DNA of 40,800 nucleotides from Vulcanimicrobiota bacterium. GTDB lineage: Bacteria > Vulcanimicrobiota > Vulcanimicrobiia > Vulcanimicrobiales > Vulcanimicrobiaceae. The DNA is taken from assembly GCA_027459845.1 (NCBI GenBank), contig DAIDGS010000035.1, positions 1 to 40,800 on the forward strand. The letters are read 5' to 3'. Every line of letters starts with the position of its first letter. Within the stretch, counting starts at the first letter, position 1. This document shows, piece by piece, positions 1 to 8,274 of the stretch. Below the pieces are notes generated by a model. That model had not been told where the DNA came from. It searched no databases and saw nothing but the letters and a program-made list of their open reading frames with translations. Position numbers and translations under genes: made by a program.

Positions 1-354
1 GCGACGCTGGCCATCGCCAACGGGGATCGCACCGCCGCGCGCGGCCTCGCCGCGTTCGTCGGCATGCCGGAGACCCACAGCTACAGCAACCGTGCGCTCT
101 GCCACGCGATGACCCGCGTCCAAGCGCTGCCGATCCTCGCGATCGACCCGGGTGTCGCACCGCGGCGCGGCTGGTCGCACCGCGCCTATGCCGGTGCCAC
201 CCGAACCGACGCGATCACCATGACGACCTGGCTCGCGCGCGGACCGACCACGTACTGCGTCAGCGCGACCTGGAATCCCATCCCCGGCCCGGTCGATGCA
301 ACGCTCTTTACCGACGACTACTTCATTTTGCTAAACTCGTTGGAACAGCCGTAG
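1..354 (+). CDS. C-terminal part of an unrecognised protein (gene runs in from the left edge)
   Basis: An open frame enters at base 1 and continues for 117 codons to a TAG at 352-354. The visible residues form a mixed, apparently soluble globular segment with several Trp and Tyr, two Cys and no membrane span. The last part (WNPIPGPVDATLFTDDYF) looks like the closing strands of a folded domain. I do not recognise the family, and the N-terminus with any signal peptide or catalytic motif is outside the window. The first ATG visible here (base 64) is internal, because the frame is open from base 1. The gene points towards the HNH fragment on the other strand, 7 bases away. Confidence 0.55.
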   Translation, partial: ATLAIANGDRTAARGLAAFVGMPETHSYSNRALCHAMTRVQALPILAIDPGVAPRRGWSHRAYAGATRTDAITMTTWLARGPTTYCVSATWNPIPGPVDATLFTDDYFILLNSLEQP

Positions 355-361
355 GCGAGAG

Positions 362-571
362 CTATCGCTTCATATGTGCGTAGTGCTCCTCGAGCCGCTC
401 CTTATCGGGATACAACCGCGGGTCCTCGGGTAAGCGGATCGGCTTACCCTCAAGTGCGTAGTAAACTCGGCCGTTGCTGAACTCTTCGTTAAGCGCGCGG
501 CTGACCGCGAACGTGTAGTCGGGGCGAATCGAAACGTAGCCGCGATCGAAGAGCTTATCGCGTTGCGCCAA
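362..571 (-). pseudogene. Remnant: C-terminal piece of an HNH endonuclease
   Basis: The frame encodes 69 residues beginning at a TTG (571) shortly after an in-frame TGA (583-581). The peptide resembles the C-terminal end of stand-alone HNH endonucleases. It has a KLFDRGYVSI segment, which in intact proteins follows the last catalytic His/Asn stretch, then DYTFAVSRALNEEFSNG, YYALEGKPI and a closing LP...H tail. The catalytic HNH core is missing: none of the three minus-strand frames upstream, up to glyA, contains a recognisable continuation. The stretch is visibly less GC-rich than its neighbours, consistent with acquisition and decay. A short functional protein cannot be excluded but would lack the active site. 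Confidence 0.55.
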
Positions 572-685
572 TCGACGATCTCATAACCCGCCGCAAGCGC
601 GGGCGGAACAGGCGCCTGACTGCCAAGCGATCGCATCGGAACTCGGAATCGTCGTTGGGCACCTACGGATCCTCCCAGGCGCGCG

Positions 686-732
686 CAGCCGCCGATCGCA
701 TCGCAGCCCGCGGCCCAGCCTCCAATCGCATC
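686..732. repeat. Two imperfect copies of a 30-bp unit
   Basis: CAGCC occurs at 686-690 and again at 716-720, and ATCGCATC at 695-702 and 725-732. This gives an exact 30-base period with mismatches between. A further ATCGCATC at 630-637 is out of register. It is probably the trace of a small local duplication. Confidence 0.35.
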
Positions 733-804
733 CCGCCAGCCGTACTCCATGCCTGCGGCACCTCCGTCGAAGGGCATCGCCGACGGTCCTCGCCCCGGTG
801 GAGG

Positions 805-828
805 CGTGCCGGCGTTCCCGCCGGCACG
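805..828 (-). terminator. Perfect 10-bp hairpin downstream of glyA
   Basis: CGTGCCGGCG (805-814) and CGCCGGCACG (819-828) are perfect inverted repeats around a TTCC loop. The hairpin lies 60 bases after the glyA stop in the direction of glyA transcription. No run of T follows on the minus strand, so a factor-independent terminator is not proven. It may stabilise the 3' end instead. Confidence 0.35.
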
Positions 829-888
829 ATCCCGCGCAGGCGCGCGCCCCGCTAGTCCCCGGCGCGCTACCGCGACGCTTCGAGGCTT

Positions 889-2136
889 TTACGGAACGTC
901 GTAGCGGGAGGTTAGCTCGCGGACGCGGGCGCGCAGAACCGCTTGCTCGGTCTTGGTCTCGATGTCGTCGAGCGCGTCGCAGATGATCCGGGCGACCTCG
1001 CGGCATTCGTCGCGGCCGAGCCCGCGCGAGGTGATCGCCGGCGTACCGATGCGAATGCCACTCGCGACCATCGGCTTCTGCCGGTCGTACGGGATGGCGT
1101 TCTTGTTGACCGTGATGCCGATCTCGTCGAGATAGGTCTCGACGGCCTTGCCGGTGAGGTTCTTGACCGAGACGTCGACCAGCATCAGGTGCGTGTCGGT
1201 GCCGCCCGCCACGAGGCGCAAACCGCCGCACACGAACTCGTCGGCCATCGCGCGGGCGTTGTCGATCACGGCCTGTTGGTAGGCTTTGAACGACGGCCGC
1301 AGCGCCTCGCCGAAGGCAACCGCTTTGGCGGCGATGGTGTGCATGAGCGGGCCACCTTGAATCCCCGGGAAAATGGCCTTGTCGATCGGCTGCGCCCACC
1401 GCTGCGTGCACAGCACGATCCCGCCGCGCGGCCCGCGTAAGGTCTTGTGCGTGGTCGAGGTCACGAAGTCGGCGAATGGAACCGGCGACGGATGCAGACC
1501 GACTGCCACCAGCCCGGCGATGTGGGCCATGTCGACCATCAGCGTCGCGCCGATCTCATCGGCGATCTCGCGAAACGGAGCATACTCCATCGTGCGCGGG
1601 TACGCGCTCGCTCCGGCGACGATCATCTTGGGCCGATGTTCGCGCGCCAACGCGCGGACTTCGTCGAAGTCGATCAGTTCGGTGTCGCTGCGCACGCCGT
1701 AGGCCAGCGCGTGGTAGAGCTTTCCCGAAAAGCTGACCTTCGTACCGTGGGTGAGATGACCGCCGTGCGCGAGCGACATGCCGAGCACCGCATCGCCCGG
1801 CTCCAGGTGCGCCATGAAGACCGCCATGTTGGCTTGCGCGCCCGAGTGCGCTTGGACGTTGGCGTGCTCGGCACCGAAGAGTTGCTTGAGCCGATCGATG
1901 GCGAGGTTCTCGGCAACGTCGACCCACTCGCACCCGCCATAGTAACGCTTGCCCGGATAGCCCTCGGCGTACTTGTTGGTCATCACGCACGCCATCGCTT
2001 CGCGCACGGCTTTGCTGGCGTAGTTTTCGGAGGCGATCAACTCGAGATTCTCTTTTTGCCGGCGTTCCTCGCCGGCGATCGCCGCAAAGAGTTCCGGATC
2101 TTCGAGTTCAACGTGGCTGCGCGAGAGCATCTCCAT
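889..2136 (-). CDS. glyA: Serine hydroxymethyltransferase
   Basis: This cytosolic PLP enzyme interconverts serine plus tetrahydrofolate with glycine plus 5,10-methylene-tetrahydrofolate and is the main supply of one-carbon units. The 415-residue product has the normal family length. It shows the N-terminal [11 protein letters not shown] motif (31-41), the [17 protein letters not shown] segment (54-70), HSGAQAN (97-103) and the [13 protein letters not shown] motif. Lys231 in that motif is the expected Schiff-base residue. The ATG at 2136 gives the usual short N-terminus; a second ATG two codons later is also possible. It lies 20 bases downstream of rpiB on the same strand and is probably cotranscribed with it, an arrangement common in bacteria. 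Confidence 0.97.
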   Translation of the reverse strand: MEMLSRSHVELEDPELFAAIAGEERRQKENLELIASENYASKAVREAMACVMTNKYAEGYPGKRYYGGCEWVDVAENLAIDRLKQLFGAEHANVQAHSGAQANMAVFMAHLEPGDAVLGMSLAHGGHLTHGTKVSFSGKLYHALAYGVRSDTELIDFDEVRALAREHRPKMIVAGASAYPRTMEYAPFREIADEIGATLMVDMAHIAGLVAVGLHPSPVPFADFVTSTTHKTLRGPRGGIVLCTQRWAQPIDKAIFPGIQGGPLMHTIAAKAVAFGEALRPSFKAYQQAVIDNARAMADEFVCGGLRLVAGGTDTHLMLVDVSVKNLTGKAVETYLDEIGITVNKNAIPYDRQKPMVASGIRIGTPAITSRGLGRDECREVARIICDALDDIETKTEQAVLRARVRELTSRYDVP

Positions 2137-2156
2137 CTTCGTACCGTCCGCGTGCG

Positions 2157-2678
2157 TCAGGGTTTGGGAAGCAGGTCTTTCGGCGTCTGCGCGTCGGTAA
2201 CCTCACCGCGCTCGATGGCCTTGAGCGTTCGCTCGCGCTGGGCGTCGCCGAACTCGAAGAGCTGTTCGAGGCGATGCGCGTGGCGTCCACCGTCGAACGG
2301 CGTCGATAGGAAGATGTCGAGAAGCTGCTCGATCATCTCCCAACCCGTCAGGCGCTCGGAGAGCGCGAGCACGTTGCAGTCGTTGTGATGGCGGGCGAGC
2401 TGGGCCGAGTATGGCTCCATGACCGGCGCGCAGCGGATGCCGGGAACCTTATTGGCCGCCATCGCGATGCCCAAACTCGAGCCGCACACCACGATCCCGC
2501 GATCGGCCTGCCCGGAAGCGACCGCCTCGCCGACTGCATAGCCGTACTGCGGATAGTCGACCGGCGTCGCGCTGTGGGTCCCGAAGTCGAGTACCTGGTA
2601 GCCCTTGTCGCGCAAGATCTGCGCGATGCGGTCCTTGTAGGTGAATCCGGCGTGATCGGCGCCGACGGCGATTTTCAT
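2157..2678 (-). CDS. rpiB: Ribose-5-phosphate isomerase B (RpiB/LacAB family)
   Basis: The enzyme interconverts ribose 5-phosphate and ribulose 5-phosphate in the pentose phosphate pathway. The product is 173 residues from the ATG at 2678. The frame is open further upstream, but the family starts with [10 protein letters not shown], and an AGAGG-like ribosome site lies a suitable distance before this ATG. Asp8 and His9 (the DHAG motif), Cys65 in VVCGSSLG and the HHNDCNVL stretch (97-104) mark the active site. The usual CGTGIG loop is replaced by CGSSLG. The C-terminus is about 20-25 residues longer than minimal RpiB proteins, as in actinobacterial-type members. It is divergent from the gene at 2738, with 59 bases between. 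Confidence 0.93.
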   Translation of the reverse strand: MKIAVGADHAGFTYKDRIAQILRDKGYQVLDFGTHSATPVDYPQYGYAVGEAVASGQADRGIVVCGSSLGIAMAANKVPGIRCAPVMEPYSAQLARHHNDCNVLALSERLTGWEMIEQLLDIFLSTPFDGGRHAHRLEQLFEFGDAQRERTLKAIERGEVTDAQTPKDLLPKP

Positions 2679-2737
2679 GATGACGACAAACCTCTGACGC
2701 GCAAGGTGCGCCCGGCGGGCGAGAGAACTCGGCAACG

Positions 2738-3460
2738 ATGAAGTTGGCGGTATCGAGCCACGCCTTCGATCGCGCGATTGCGGCGGGCGATCTGACGCAG
2801 CTCGAGTTTCTCGATTGGTGCGCGCGCGATCGGCTTTGCGACGGCGTCGTTCTCGACGCCCGCCACTTTCCGCGAAGCGACGACGACTACCTCGCGCAGC
2901 TCAAGAAGGTCGCGACCGATCGCGGGCTCACCGTCGCCGCCCTCGCCGACGAAGCATTCTTTAGCGCCGACGAGCCCGCCATGCGCGCCGCACTGGCCCG
3001 CGCCGTCGCCATCGGCGCTCCCTTGCTGGCCGCGCCGCTCGCGCTCGAAACCAGCTCGGCGTGGGTGGCGCAACTGGAGCGGCTCAACGTCGCCACCGGC
3101 CTGGCCAAGCACGCCAACGTCACCCTGGCGCTGCGCAATCGTCCGGGCACGTTTGCGGCGACCGACGCCGACTGCCGGCGAGCGACGAAGGAGGCCGACT
3201 CCGCGTGGCTGCGCTACGGCATCGAACCCGAAGCCTTCGACCGCGCCAGCGAGCCGGCACGCTTGGCGGCAAATACCGTCCTGGTGTGGGCGCGCATCGC
3301 GGCCGACGCGCGCGAACGGATTGCGACCACGCTGGCTGCGTTCCAGGATTTCGACGGGTTCGTGGTGCTCGACGGCGAGGACGTGCGACCAAGCGATCTG
3401 CGCGCGAGCCTGCGGGCGTGGTACGACGCCATCGCACGGCGTGCGCTCGACCGCACGTAG
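2738..3460 (+). CDS. Sugar phosphate isomerase/epimerase-like TIM-barrel protein
   Basis: The 240-residue product resembles the AP-endonuclease-2-like sugar phosphate isomerase/epimerase family. It has an N-terminal MKLAVSSHAF strand, VVLDARHFPR, YLAQLKKVATDRGLTVAALADEAFF in the usual order (residues about 38-73) and a closing FDGFVVLDGED strand. No signal peptide or membrane span is seen. The residues that normally bind the catalytic metal are not obvious. For example, the central strand reads LALRNRPG where a Glu is usual. It may therefore be a divergent or non-metal member. Its place next to rpiB suggests sugar phosphate metabolism, but the substrate cannot be told. Confidence 0.7.
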   Translation: MKLAVSSHAFDRAIAAGDLTQLEFLDWCARDRLCDGVVLDARHFPRSDDDYLAQLKKVATDRGLTVAALADEAFFSADEPAMRAALARAVAIGAPLLAAPLALETSSAWVAQLERLNVATGLAKHANVTLALRNRPGTFAATDADCRRATKEADSAWLRYGIEPEAFDRASEPARLAANTVLVWARIAADARERIATTLAAFQDFDGFVVLDGEDVRPSDLRASLRAWYDAIARRALDRT

Positions 3461-3468
3461 CGTCTGCC

Positions 3469-3654
3469 GTGCGAGGTTATTGAACCTGCTTTCTCGCAGG
3501 TGGGTGCGGCCCGGGCGCAGGTCCGGCAGGCATCACGCCCAAGCCGTACCGTCGTATCCGGAGCTGATGCTCCCTAGGTCATACCAGTCGGTTCAGCACC
3601 ATAGCGCGGTGCGCGCTACGCGCAGTCGAGCCCTCTAACCCTACCACCTCGCGT
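3469..3654 (+). ncRNA. Candidate structured RNA or 5' leader before the dipeptide epimerase gene
   Basis: This interval encodes no protein but is full of complementary segments. An outer helix pairs 3471-3477 with 3646-3652 and is extended by two G-U pairs. A second helix pairs 3481-3486 with 3590-3595. An alternative hairpin pairs 3484-3489 with 3496-3501 and competes with that second helix. Other hairpins are 3503-3510 with 3543-3550 (8 bp, one G-U) enclosing 3513-3517 with 3536-3540; 3560-3564 with 3569-3573 within 3554-3557/3581-3584; and 3602-3608 with 3612-3618. The G-U pairs become A-C mismatches on the other strand, so the plus strand is favoured. A closing helix with a switchable 5' hairpin recalls both riboswitch leaders and 6S RNA. 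I could not match the conserved motifs of either, nor those of SRP RNA, RNase P RNA or tmRNA. Confidence 0.45.
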
Positions 3655-3705
3655 CAAGCGAACGTGCGTGCGAGGAACGCCCTCCCAGAGGTGGAAACCG
3701 CGAGC

Positions 3706-4716
3706 ATGGAGTTGCGCGCGTCGCGGCTGGAACTGCCTCTGGTTCATCCATTTCGCATTGCGCGCGGCGAAGAACGCATCGCCGACACCGTGCTGGTGCG
3801 CCTGCGCCACGACGGCCTCGAAGGACTGGGCGAAGCCACGCCGATCGAGCGCTACGGCGAAACCTGCAGCAGCGTTCTCGCAGAGCTGAACGGGCGCCGG
3901 CTTCGCAGCGACGATCCATTTGCGCTTGAAACCCTGCTCGACCCGGCCATCGCGCCGGCTGCGCGCGGCGGCCTCGATTTGGCGTTGCACGATCTCATCG
4001 GCAAGATGCTGAATCGCCCGCTCTACGCGCTGCTCGGACTCGACCCGGACGCCACGCCGGTCACCTCGTTCACCATCGGCATCGCGGACCGCGCGACGAC
4101 GCTCGCCAAAGTGCGCGAAGTGGGCGACCATCCGATCCTCAAGGTGAAGCTGGGTGCCGGCAGCGCGCGCGAGCAAATCGAGACGATTGCCGCCATCCGC
4201 GAGCAGTACGCCAAAACGCTCCGCATCGATGCCAACGAGGGCTGGACGCCCGACCAGGCGATCGAGATCCTGCGCGCGCTCGAACCTTACGACATCGAGT
4301 TCTGCGAGCAACCGATCCCGGCCGGCACGCCGGCGGCGCTACGCGCGATCCGCGAACGGGTGCGCATTCCGATCGTCACCGACGAGGACTCATGCGTTGC
4401 TTCCGACCTTCCGGCGCTCTACGGGTGCGTCGACGGCGTCAACGTGAAGCTGGCCAAGACCGGCGGCGTTCGCGGCGCGCTGGCCATGATCCACACCGCG
4501 CGCGCGCTGGGATTCAAGGTTATGCTCGGCTGCATGGTCGAGAGCGCGATTGCGGCGACGGCCGCCGCGCATCTCTCGCCACTGGTCGACTGGGCCGACA
4601 TCGATGGGCCGTTCCTCACCGCCGAGGATCCGTTCGAGGGCGTCCGCTACGCACGCGGCAAACTGATTCTCCCGCGCGAGCCCGGGCTGGGCGTGCGCGA
4701 ACGCGTCGCGGCATGA
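3706..4716 (+). CDS. Dipeptide epimerase of the enolase superfamily (L-Ala-D/L-Glu epimerase type; DgcA-like)
   Basis: Family members either epimerise L-Ala-D-Glu released from peptidoglycan or, as DgcA, racemise N-acetyl-D-glutamate. The 336-residue product carries the full muconate-lactonising-type active site. The general acid/base pair is K146 and K148 in LKVKLG; the metal ligands are D175 (DANEGW), E201 (EQP) and D226 (TDED); the opposite base is K248 (VNVKLAKTGG). A D298-x-D300 pair near the C-terminus is the motif that holds the dipeptide amino group in Ala-Glu epimerases, which favours that activity. I chose the ATG at 3706 because AGAGGTGG ends about ten bases upstream; an upstream in-frame start at 3664 lacks this. 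The stop overlaps the next start as ATGA. Confidence 0.88.
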   Translation: MELRASRLELPLVHPFRIARGEERIADTVLVRLRHDGLEGLGEATPIERYGETCSSVLAELNGRRLRSDDPFALETLLDPAIAPAARGGLDLALHDLIGKMLNRPLYALLGLDPDATPVTSFTIGIADRATTLAKVREVGDHPILKVKLGAGSAREQIETIAAIREQYAKTLRIDANEGWTPDQAIEILRALEPYDIEFCEQPIPAGTPAALRAIRERVRIPIVTDEDSCVASDLPALYGCVDGVNVKLAKTGGVRGALAMIHTARALGFKVMLGCMVESAIAATAAAHLSPLVDWADIDGPFLTAEDPFEGVRYARGKLILPREPGLGVRERVAA

Positions 4717-5780
4717 CGCGCCGTTACGCGATCCTCGCCCCGGGCCACTTTGCGACCGATGCCAAGACCGCGCACGGCGTGATCGCGTACGGGCGCGAGC
4801 CGGTCGTCGCGGTGATCGATCCGGATTGCGCCGGGCGGCGCGTCGGCGACGTGTTGCCGCACCTGGCGAGCCAAGCCCCGATCGTGGCCGATCTCGGGGC
4901 GGCCCGCGCGTTCGCGCCGACGGCGCTCTTGATCGGCACCGCGCCGAAGGGCGGCGCGCTCCCCGCCAGTTGGCGCGCCACGATCCTCGAGGCGCTAGCC
5001 GCCGGGCTGGAAGTCGTCAGCGGTCTGCACGACATGCTCGGCGACGACCCCGAGTTCGCGGCCGCCGCGCGCACCGGCGGCAGCTCGATTTGGGACGTTC
5101 GGCGCACGCCGGCGGCACCGATCTTCTCGGGTGAGGTCTACGACCTCGCAACGCCGACCGTCTTGCTGGTGGGCAACGACTGCGCGGTCGGGAAGATGAC
5201 GGCGGCGCTCGAAATCGTGCGGGCCGCGCGCGCGCGCGGCGTCGATGCCGACTTCGTTCCGACCGGTCAGACCGGCATCATGATCGCCGGGTGGGGGCTC
5301 TCGATCGACCGCGTCGTCGCGGATTTTGCACCCGGCGCGACCGAGTCGTTGGTCCTCGAGTCGGCGCGGCGCGGCAGCGAGCTCATCGTCGTCGAAGGCC
5401 AAGGTGCGATCAACCATCCGGCGTACGCAACGGTGACGCTAGCGCTGATGTACGGCAGCGCCCCGGACGCGCTGGTGCTGGTGTGCGCTCCGCGGCGTTC
5501 GGCAATTGAGGGTTACTCCACGCCGACGCTCGGCTATCGCGAACTGATCGACGTCCACGAAGCGCTGCTGGCAACCGTGAAGCCGGCACCGGTGGTCGGC
5601 ATCGCGCTCAACACGCGCGGACTCAGCGACGACCTCGCGCGCGCCGAGATTGCGCGCGCGATCGCGCAGACGCAGCTTCCGGCCGACGACGTCGTGCGCT
5701 TCGGCGCCGAGCGCCTGACGGCGGCGATGCTCCCGGCGATCGTGCGCCGGCCGCCGCTGCGCGCGAGCGTTCCGGCATGA
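4713..5780 (+). CDS. DUF1611 family P-loop protein (DgcN-like, possible D-glutamate N-acetyltransferase)
   Basis: The 355-residue product has the two-part DUF1611 architecture. An N-terminal Rossmann-like region covers about 1-125, with GHFATDAKTAHGVIAYG typical of the family. A P-loop domain follows, whose Walker A is G154 NDCAVGK161. Later come PTGQTGIMIAGWG and EGQGAINHPAY, both well conserved in the family. A characterised member, DgcN, acetylates D-glutamate and works with the enolase-superfamily racemase DgcA in D-Glu catabolism. The same two-gene order with a 4-nt ATGA overlap on each side makes that role plausible here. The upstream enzyme also retains the dipeptide-binding motif, so the actual substrate is open. 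Confidence 0.82.
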   Translation: MTRRYAILAPGHFATDAKTAHGVIAYGREPVVAVIDPDCAGRRVGDVLPHLASQAPIVADLGAARAFAPTALLIGTAPKGGALPASWRATILEALAAGLEVVSGLHDMLGDDPEFAAAARTGGSSIWDVRRTPAAPIFSGEVYDLATPTVLLVGNDCAVGKMTAALEIVRAARARGVDADFVPTGQTGIMIAGWGLSIDRVVADFAPGATESLVLESARRGSELIVVEGQGAINHPAYATVTLALMYGSAPDALVLVCAPRRSAIEGYSTPTLGYRELIDVHEALLATVKPAPVVGIALNTRGLSDDLARAEIARAIAQTQLPADDVVRFGAERLTAAMLPAIVRRPPLRASVPA

Positions 5781-7414
5781 GCGCGCTGCGTCGCAGCGTG
5801 GCGTTGCTGACCGCCGTCGCCGCGCTCGGAATCGGCGCGCTGGGCGGCTGCAGCAAGCGCCCCAGCGCGCGCATCGGCGTGCGCAATCCCTGGACGATCT
5901 CGGGCGTCTTGCGGCTGGGTGAGAACGAAGAGCCGGATAGCCTCAACCTGATGTTCGGCAACAACAGCGCGACCGACGCCGTCAGTGGCCTGCTCTTCTC
6001 GTTCATCCTGCGCTACGACGCCGACGGCAACTACGTGCCCGACCTCGCGACGGTCGTCCCCTCGGTCGCCAACGGCGGCATCAGCCGCGACGGCAAGCGC
6101 ATCACCATCCACCTGCGCCGAGGCGTCGTCTGGTCGGACGGCGCGCCGCTGACGGCGGCCGACTGGCTGTTCACGTACCACGCGGTGATGAATCCGCGCA
6201 ACAACGTGAAGACGCGCTACGGCTGGGACGTGATCGCCTCGGCCAGTGCGCCCGATCCCTATACGATCGTCATTCGCCTCAAGCATCCGAGCGTCGAGGT
6301 ATTGGGGATCCTGGCGATGGGAGGAGCCGGCTATCCGCCGCTTCCCGCACATCTGCTCGCCACGTTGCCCGATATCAATACCGCGCGTTTCAACGCCCAT
6401 CCGATTTCGAGCGGACCGTACTTGCTCAAAGCCTGGAATCACGGGTCGTCGCTGATCTTCGTACCGAACCCGCGCTACTTCCGCGGCCCACCCAAGCTCC
6501 GCGAACTGATTTGGAAGGTCGTTCCGAACGTCAACACGCTGTTTTCGCAGTTGCAGACGCACGAGATCGACGTGTACCCCAACGTCAACGCCAACTTCAT
6601 CGCGCGCCTGCAGGGCATTGCCGGCATCCGCGTGGTGCATCGCGTGGTGGCGACGTGGCGTCATCTCGGCTTCAACATGAAGCAGCCGCAGTTGGCCGAC
6701 GTCCGCGTGCGGCGGGCGATCGCCGAAGCGGTCGACTGGAAGCGCATCAACGCAACGGTCTACAAGGGCTACAACCAACTCGCCGTCTCGGACATCTTTC
6801 CGGGCTCTTGGGCGGCCCCGCACCTTCCGCCCTACCGCTACGACCCGGCCGATGCCCGGCGACTGCTGAGCGCCGACGGCTGGCGGCGCGGTGCCGACGG
6901 CATCCTGCACAAGGGTTCGATCGCGCTACGCTTGACGCTCTCGGCGACCACCGGGCACATGACCAACGATCAGAGCGAAGTGCTGATCCAGTCGATGTTG
7001 CGACCGCTCGGCATCGCCGTGCGCATCCGCAACTATCCGGCCAATCTGCTGTTCGCGCGTAGCGGCCCGATCTACAGCGGAAAATACGACATGGAGTGGT
7101 CGGAAGAGACCAACGGTGCCGACCCCGACAACTCCGGCGACTGGAACGCCGCCTTCATCCCGCCAAACGGCGCCAACACGTCGTGGCTCGACGATCCGAT
7201 CGTCAACGCAACCAGTGCGGCCGCGACCGCGACCTACGATCGCGCCGTTCGCAAACGGCTCTATCAGCGCGAGGAAGAGCGACTGCGCCAGCTCGATCCC
7301 GCGATCTTCTTCTCGTGGTCGACCGATTACACCGCGATGAACACCGACGTCCGCAACTACGTCCCGGCGGCGTTCATCGCCGATACGTGGAACGCATGGG
7401 AGTGGCGCATCTGA
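5777..7414 (+). CDS. Peptide ABC transporter substrate-binding lipoprotein (SBP_bac_5 family)
   Basis: This is an extracytoplasmic solute-binding protein of the DppA/OppA type, 545 residues long. The N-terminus is a lipoprotein signal: basic start, hydrophobic core and lipobox LGGC with Cys25. The mature part shows the family hallmarks: EEPDSLNLM, LLFSFILRYD, an RRGVVWSDGAPLTAADW segment (about 114-132), then SSGPYLLKAW and the domain II repeats. The start overlaps the DUF1611 stop by four bases. The binding preference cannot be read from the sequence, but neighbours that act on Ala-Glu or D-Glu and a peptidase suggest peptides, possibly muropeptides. No permease or ATPase subunits are in the window, so it must rely on ones encoded elsewhere. 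Confidence 0.93.
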   Translation: MSALRRSVALLTAVAALGIGALGGCSKRPSARIGVRNPWTISGVLRLGENEEPDSLNLMFGNNSATDAVSGLLFSFILRYDADGNYVPDLATVVPSVANGGISRDGKRITIHLRRGVVWSDGAPLTAADWLFTYHAVMNPRNNVKTRYGWDVIASASAPDPYTIVIRLKHPSVEVLGILAMGGAGYPPLPAHLLATLPDINTARFNAHPISSGPYLLKAWNHGSSLIFVPNPRYFRGPPKLRELIWKVVPNVNTLFSQLQTHEIDVYPNVNANFIARLQGIAGIRVVHRVVATWRHLGFNMKQPQLADVRVRRAIAEAVDWKRINATVYKGYNQLAVSDIFPGSWAAPHLPPYRYDPADARRLLSADGWRRGADGILHKGSIALRLTLSATTGHMTNDQSEVLIQSMLRPLGIAVRIRNYPANLLFARSGPIYSGKYDMEWSEETNGADPDNSGDWNAAFIPPNGANTSWLDDPIVNATSAAATATYDRAVRKRLYQREEERLRQLDPAIFFSWSTDYTAMNTDVRNYVPAAFIADTWNAWEWRI

Positions 7415-8274
7415 GCGGCCTCACGCTGGCGACCGACGTTGGCGATGCGGCGCGTTTGATCTTCGAGCCGACGCGCAAGGGCGCGATCAGTTGGAACACC
7501 TTCGAGAGCGGAACGATCGCCTTTCGGCTGCTACGCGCCCGCGAACCGGCCGGGCCGTGGCTCGACCTGGCACGATGGCACGTTGGGGGATCGACCTCGA
7601 TGAGCCCGGTGCACGAGGGTCTTCGCGTCGACGTCGACGAGCTCGTCGCCGACCTTCCATTCGACGGACTGGACGTACGCACCGACGGCATGCACCTCAA
7701 TCTGCTGGCGTTTGCCTCGGCGGTGCCGGCGCGCGCCTCGCTACCGTACGCGCGCGACGCCCTCATTCTCGACGTCCCGCGCATCGCACAGTACGGTGCG
7801 CACGGCGAACGCGGTTGGTGCAGCCCGGCTGCGCTCGCCATGCTGCTGGCCTATCACGGTCTGCCGACGCCGATCGAAACGGTGGCGGCGGCGGTCTTCG
7901 ATCGCGCCTACAACGGGACCGGAAACTGGAGTTTCAATACGGCCTACGCGGGATCGCTCGGGCTGCGCGCCGTGGTGCTGTACCTGCAGAACCTCGACGC
8001 GGCCCAACGCCTGATCGAGCGCAATCTGCCGCTGGCGATTTCGTATTCGTGGAGCGAAGGCGAACTGCCCGGCGCGCCGCTGCCGCGATCCGACGGCCAC
8101 CTCGCGGTCTTGGCCGGATTCACCGGCAACGGCGACTGCGCGATCAACGATCCCGCGGCCGCGAACGTGCGGGTCGTCTATCCGCGGCGCACGCTCGAGC
8201 ACCTCTGGCAACGCGCCGGGGGCGTTGCGTATCTGCTCGCACCGGTCGGCGTCGCGTTCGCCGACGCGCTGTGA
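7396..8274 (+). CDS. C39-like cysteine peptidase
   Basis: The 292-residue product has a beta-rich N-terminal region of about 120 residues followed by a papain-fold peptidase domain of the C39-like (Peptidase_C39_2) type. The expected residues are present: Q132 in RIAQYG (oxyanion hole), C142 in RGWCSPAA, H235 in DGHLAVLAGF and D252 in INDPAA. No signal peptide or membrane anchor is visible from this start, so it may act in the cytoplasm or leave by another route. The ATG at 7396 overlaps the transporter gene by 19 bases; a GTG at 7402 is an alternative. The last codon overlaps the trmL start. In this operon, cleavage of imported peptides is a reasonable guess. Confidence 0.8.
   Translation: MGVAHLSGLTLATDVGDAARLIFEPTRKGAISWNTFESGTIAFRLLRAREPAGPWLDLARWHVGGSTSMSPVHEGLRVDVDELVADLPFDGLDVRTDGMHLNLLAFASAVPARASLPYARDALILDVPRIAQYGAHGERGWCSPAALAMLLAYHGLPTPIETVAAAVFDRAYNGTGNWSFNTAYAGSLGLRAVVLYLQNLDAAQRLIERNLPLAISYSWSEGELPGAPLPRSDGHLAVLAGFTGNGDCAINDPAAANVRVVYPRRTLEHLWQRAGGVAYLLAPVGVAFADAL

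Larger units (their letters stand above)
572..888. other. Gene-free stretch between glyA and the HNH remnant
   Basis: About 317 bases hold no frame that reads like a protein. Visible here are two copies of a 30-base unit (686-732) and one perfect hairpin (805-828). The stretch probably combines the decayed 5' part of the HNH gene with the glyA 3' region. Confidence 0.5.

Noticed and set aside
329-337. TGC-TAAACT, another extended -10-like sequence
   Set aside because: It lies within the codons of the partial first gene and no plus-strand gene follows it, so it is probably chance.
572-888. Upstream frames as the missing part of the HNH gene
   Set aside because: All three minus-strand frames were read and none shows HNH motifs, so a single frameshift does not explain the truncation.
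3469-3654. Assignment of this RNA candidate as 6S RNA
   Set aside because: The closing helix and small bubble hairpins are suggestive, but the conserved 6S sequence blocks could not be found, so it was left unnamed.
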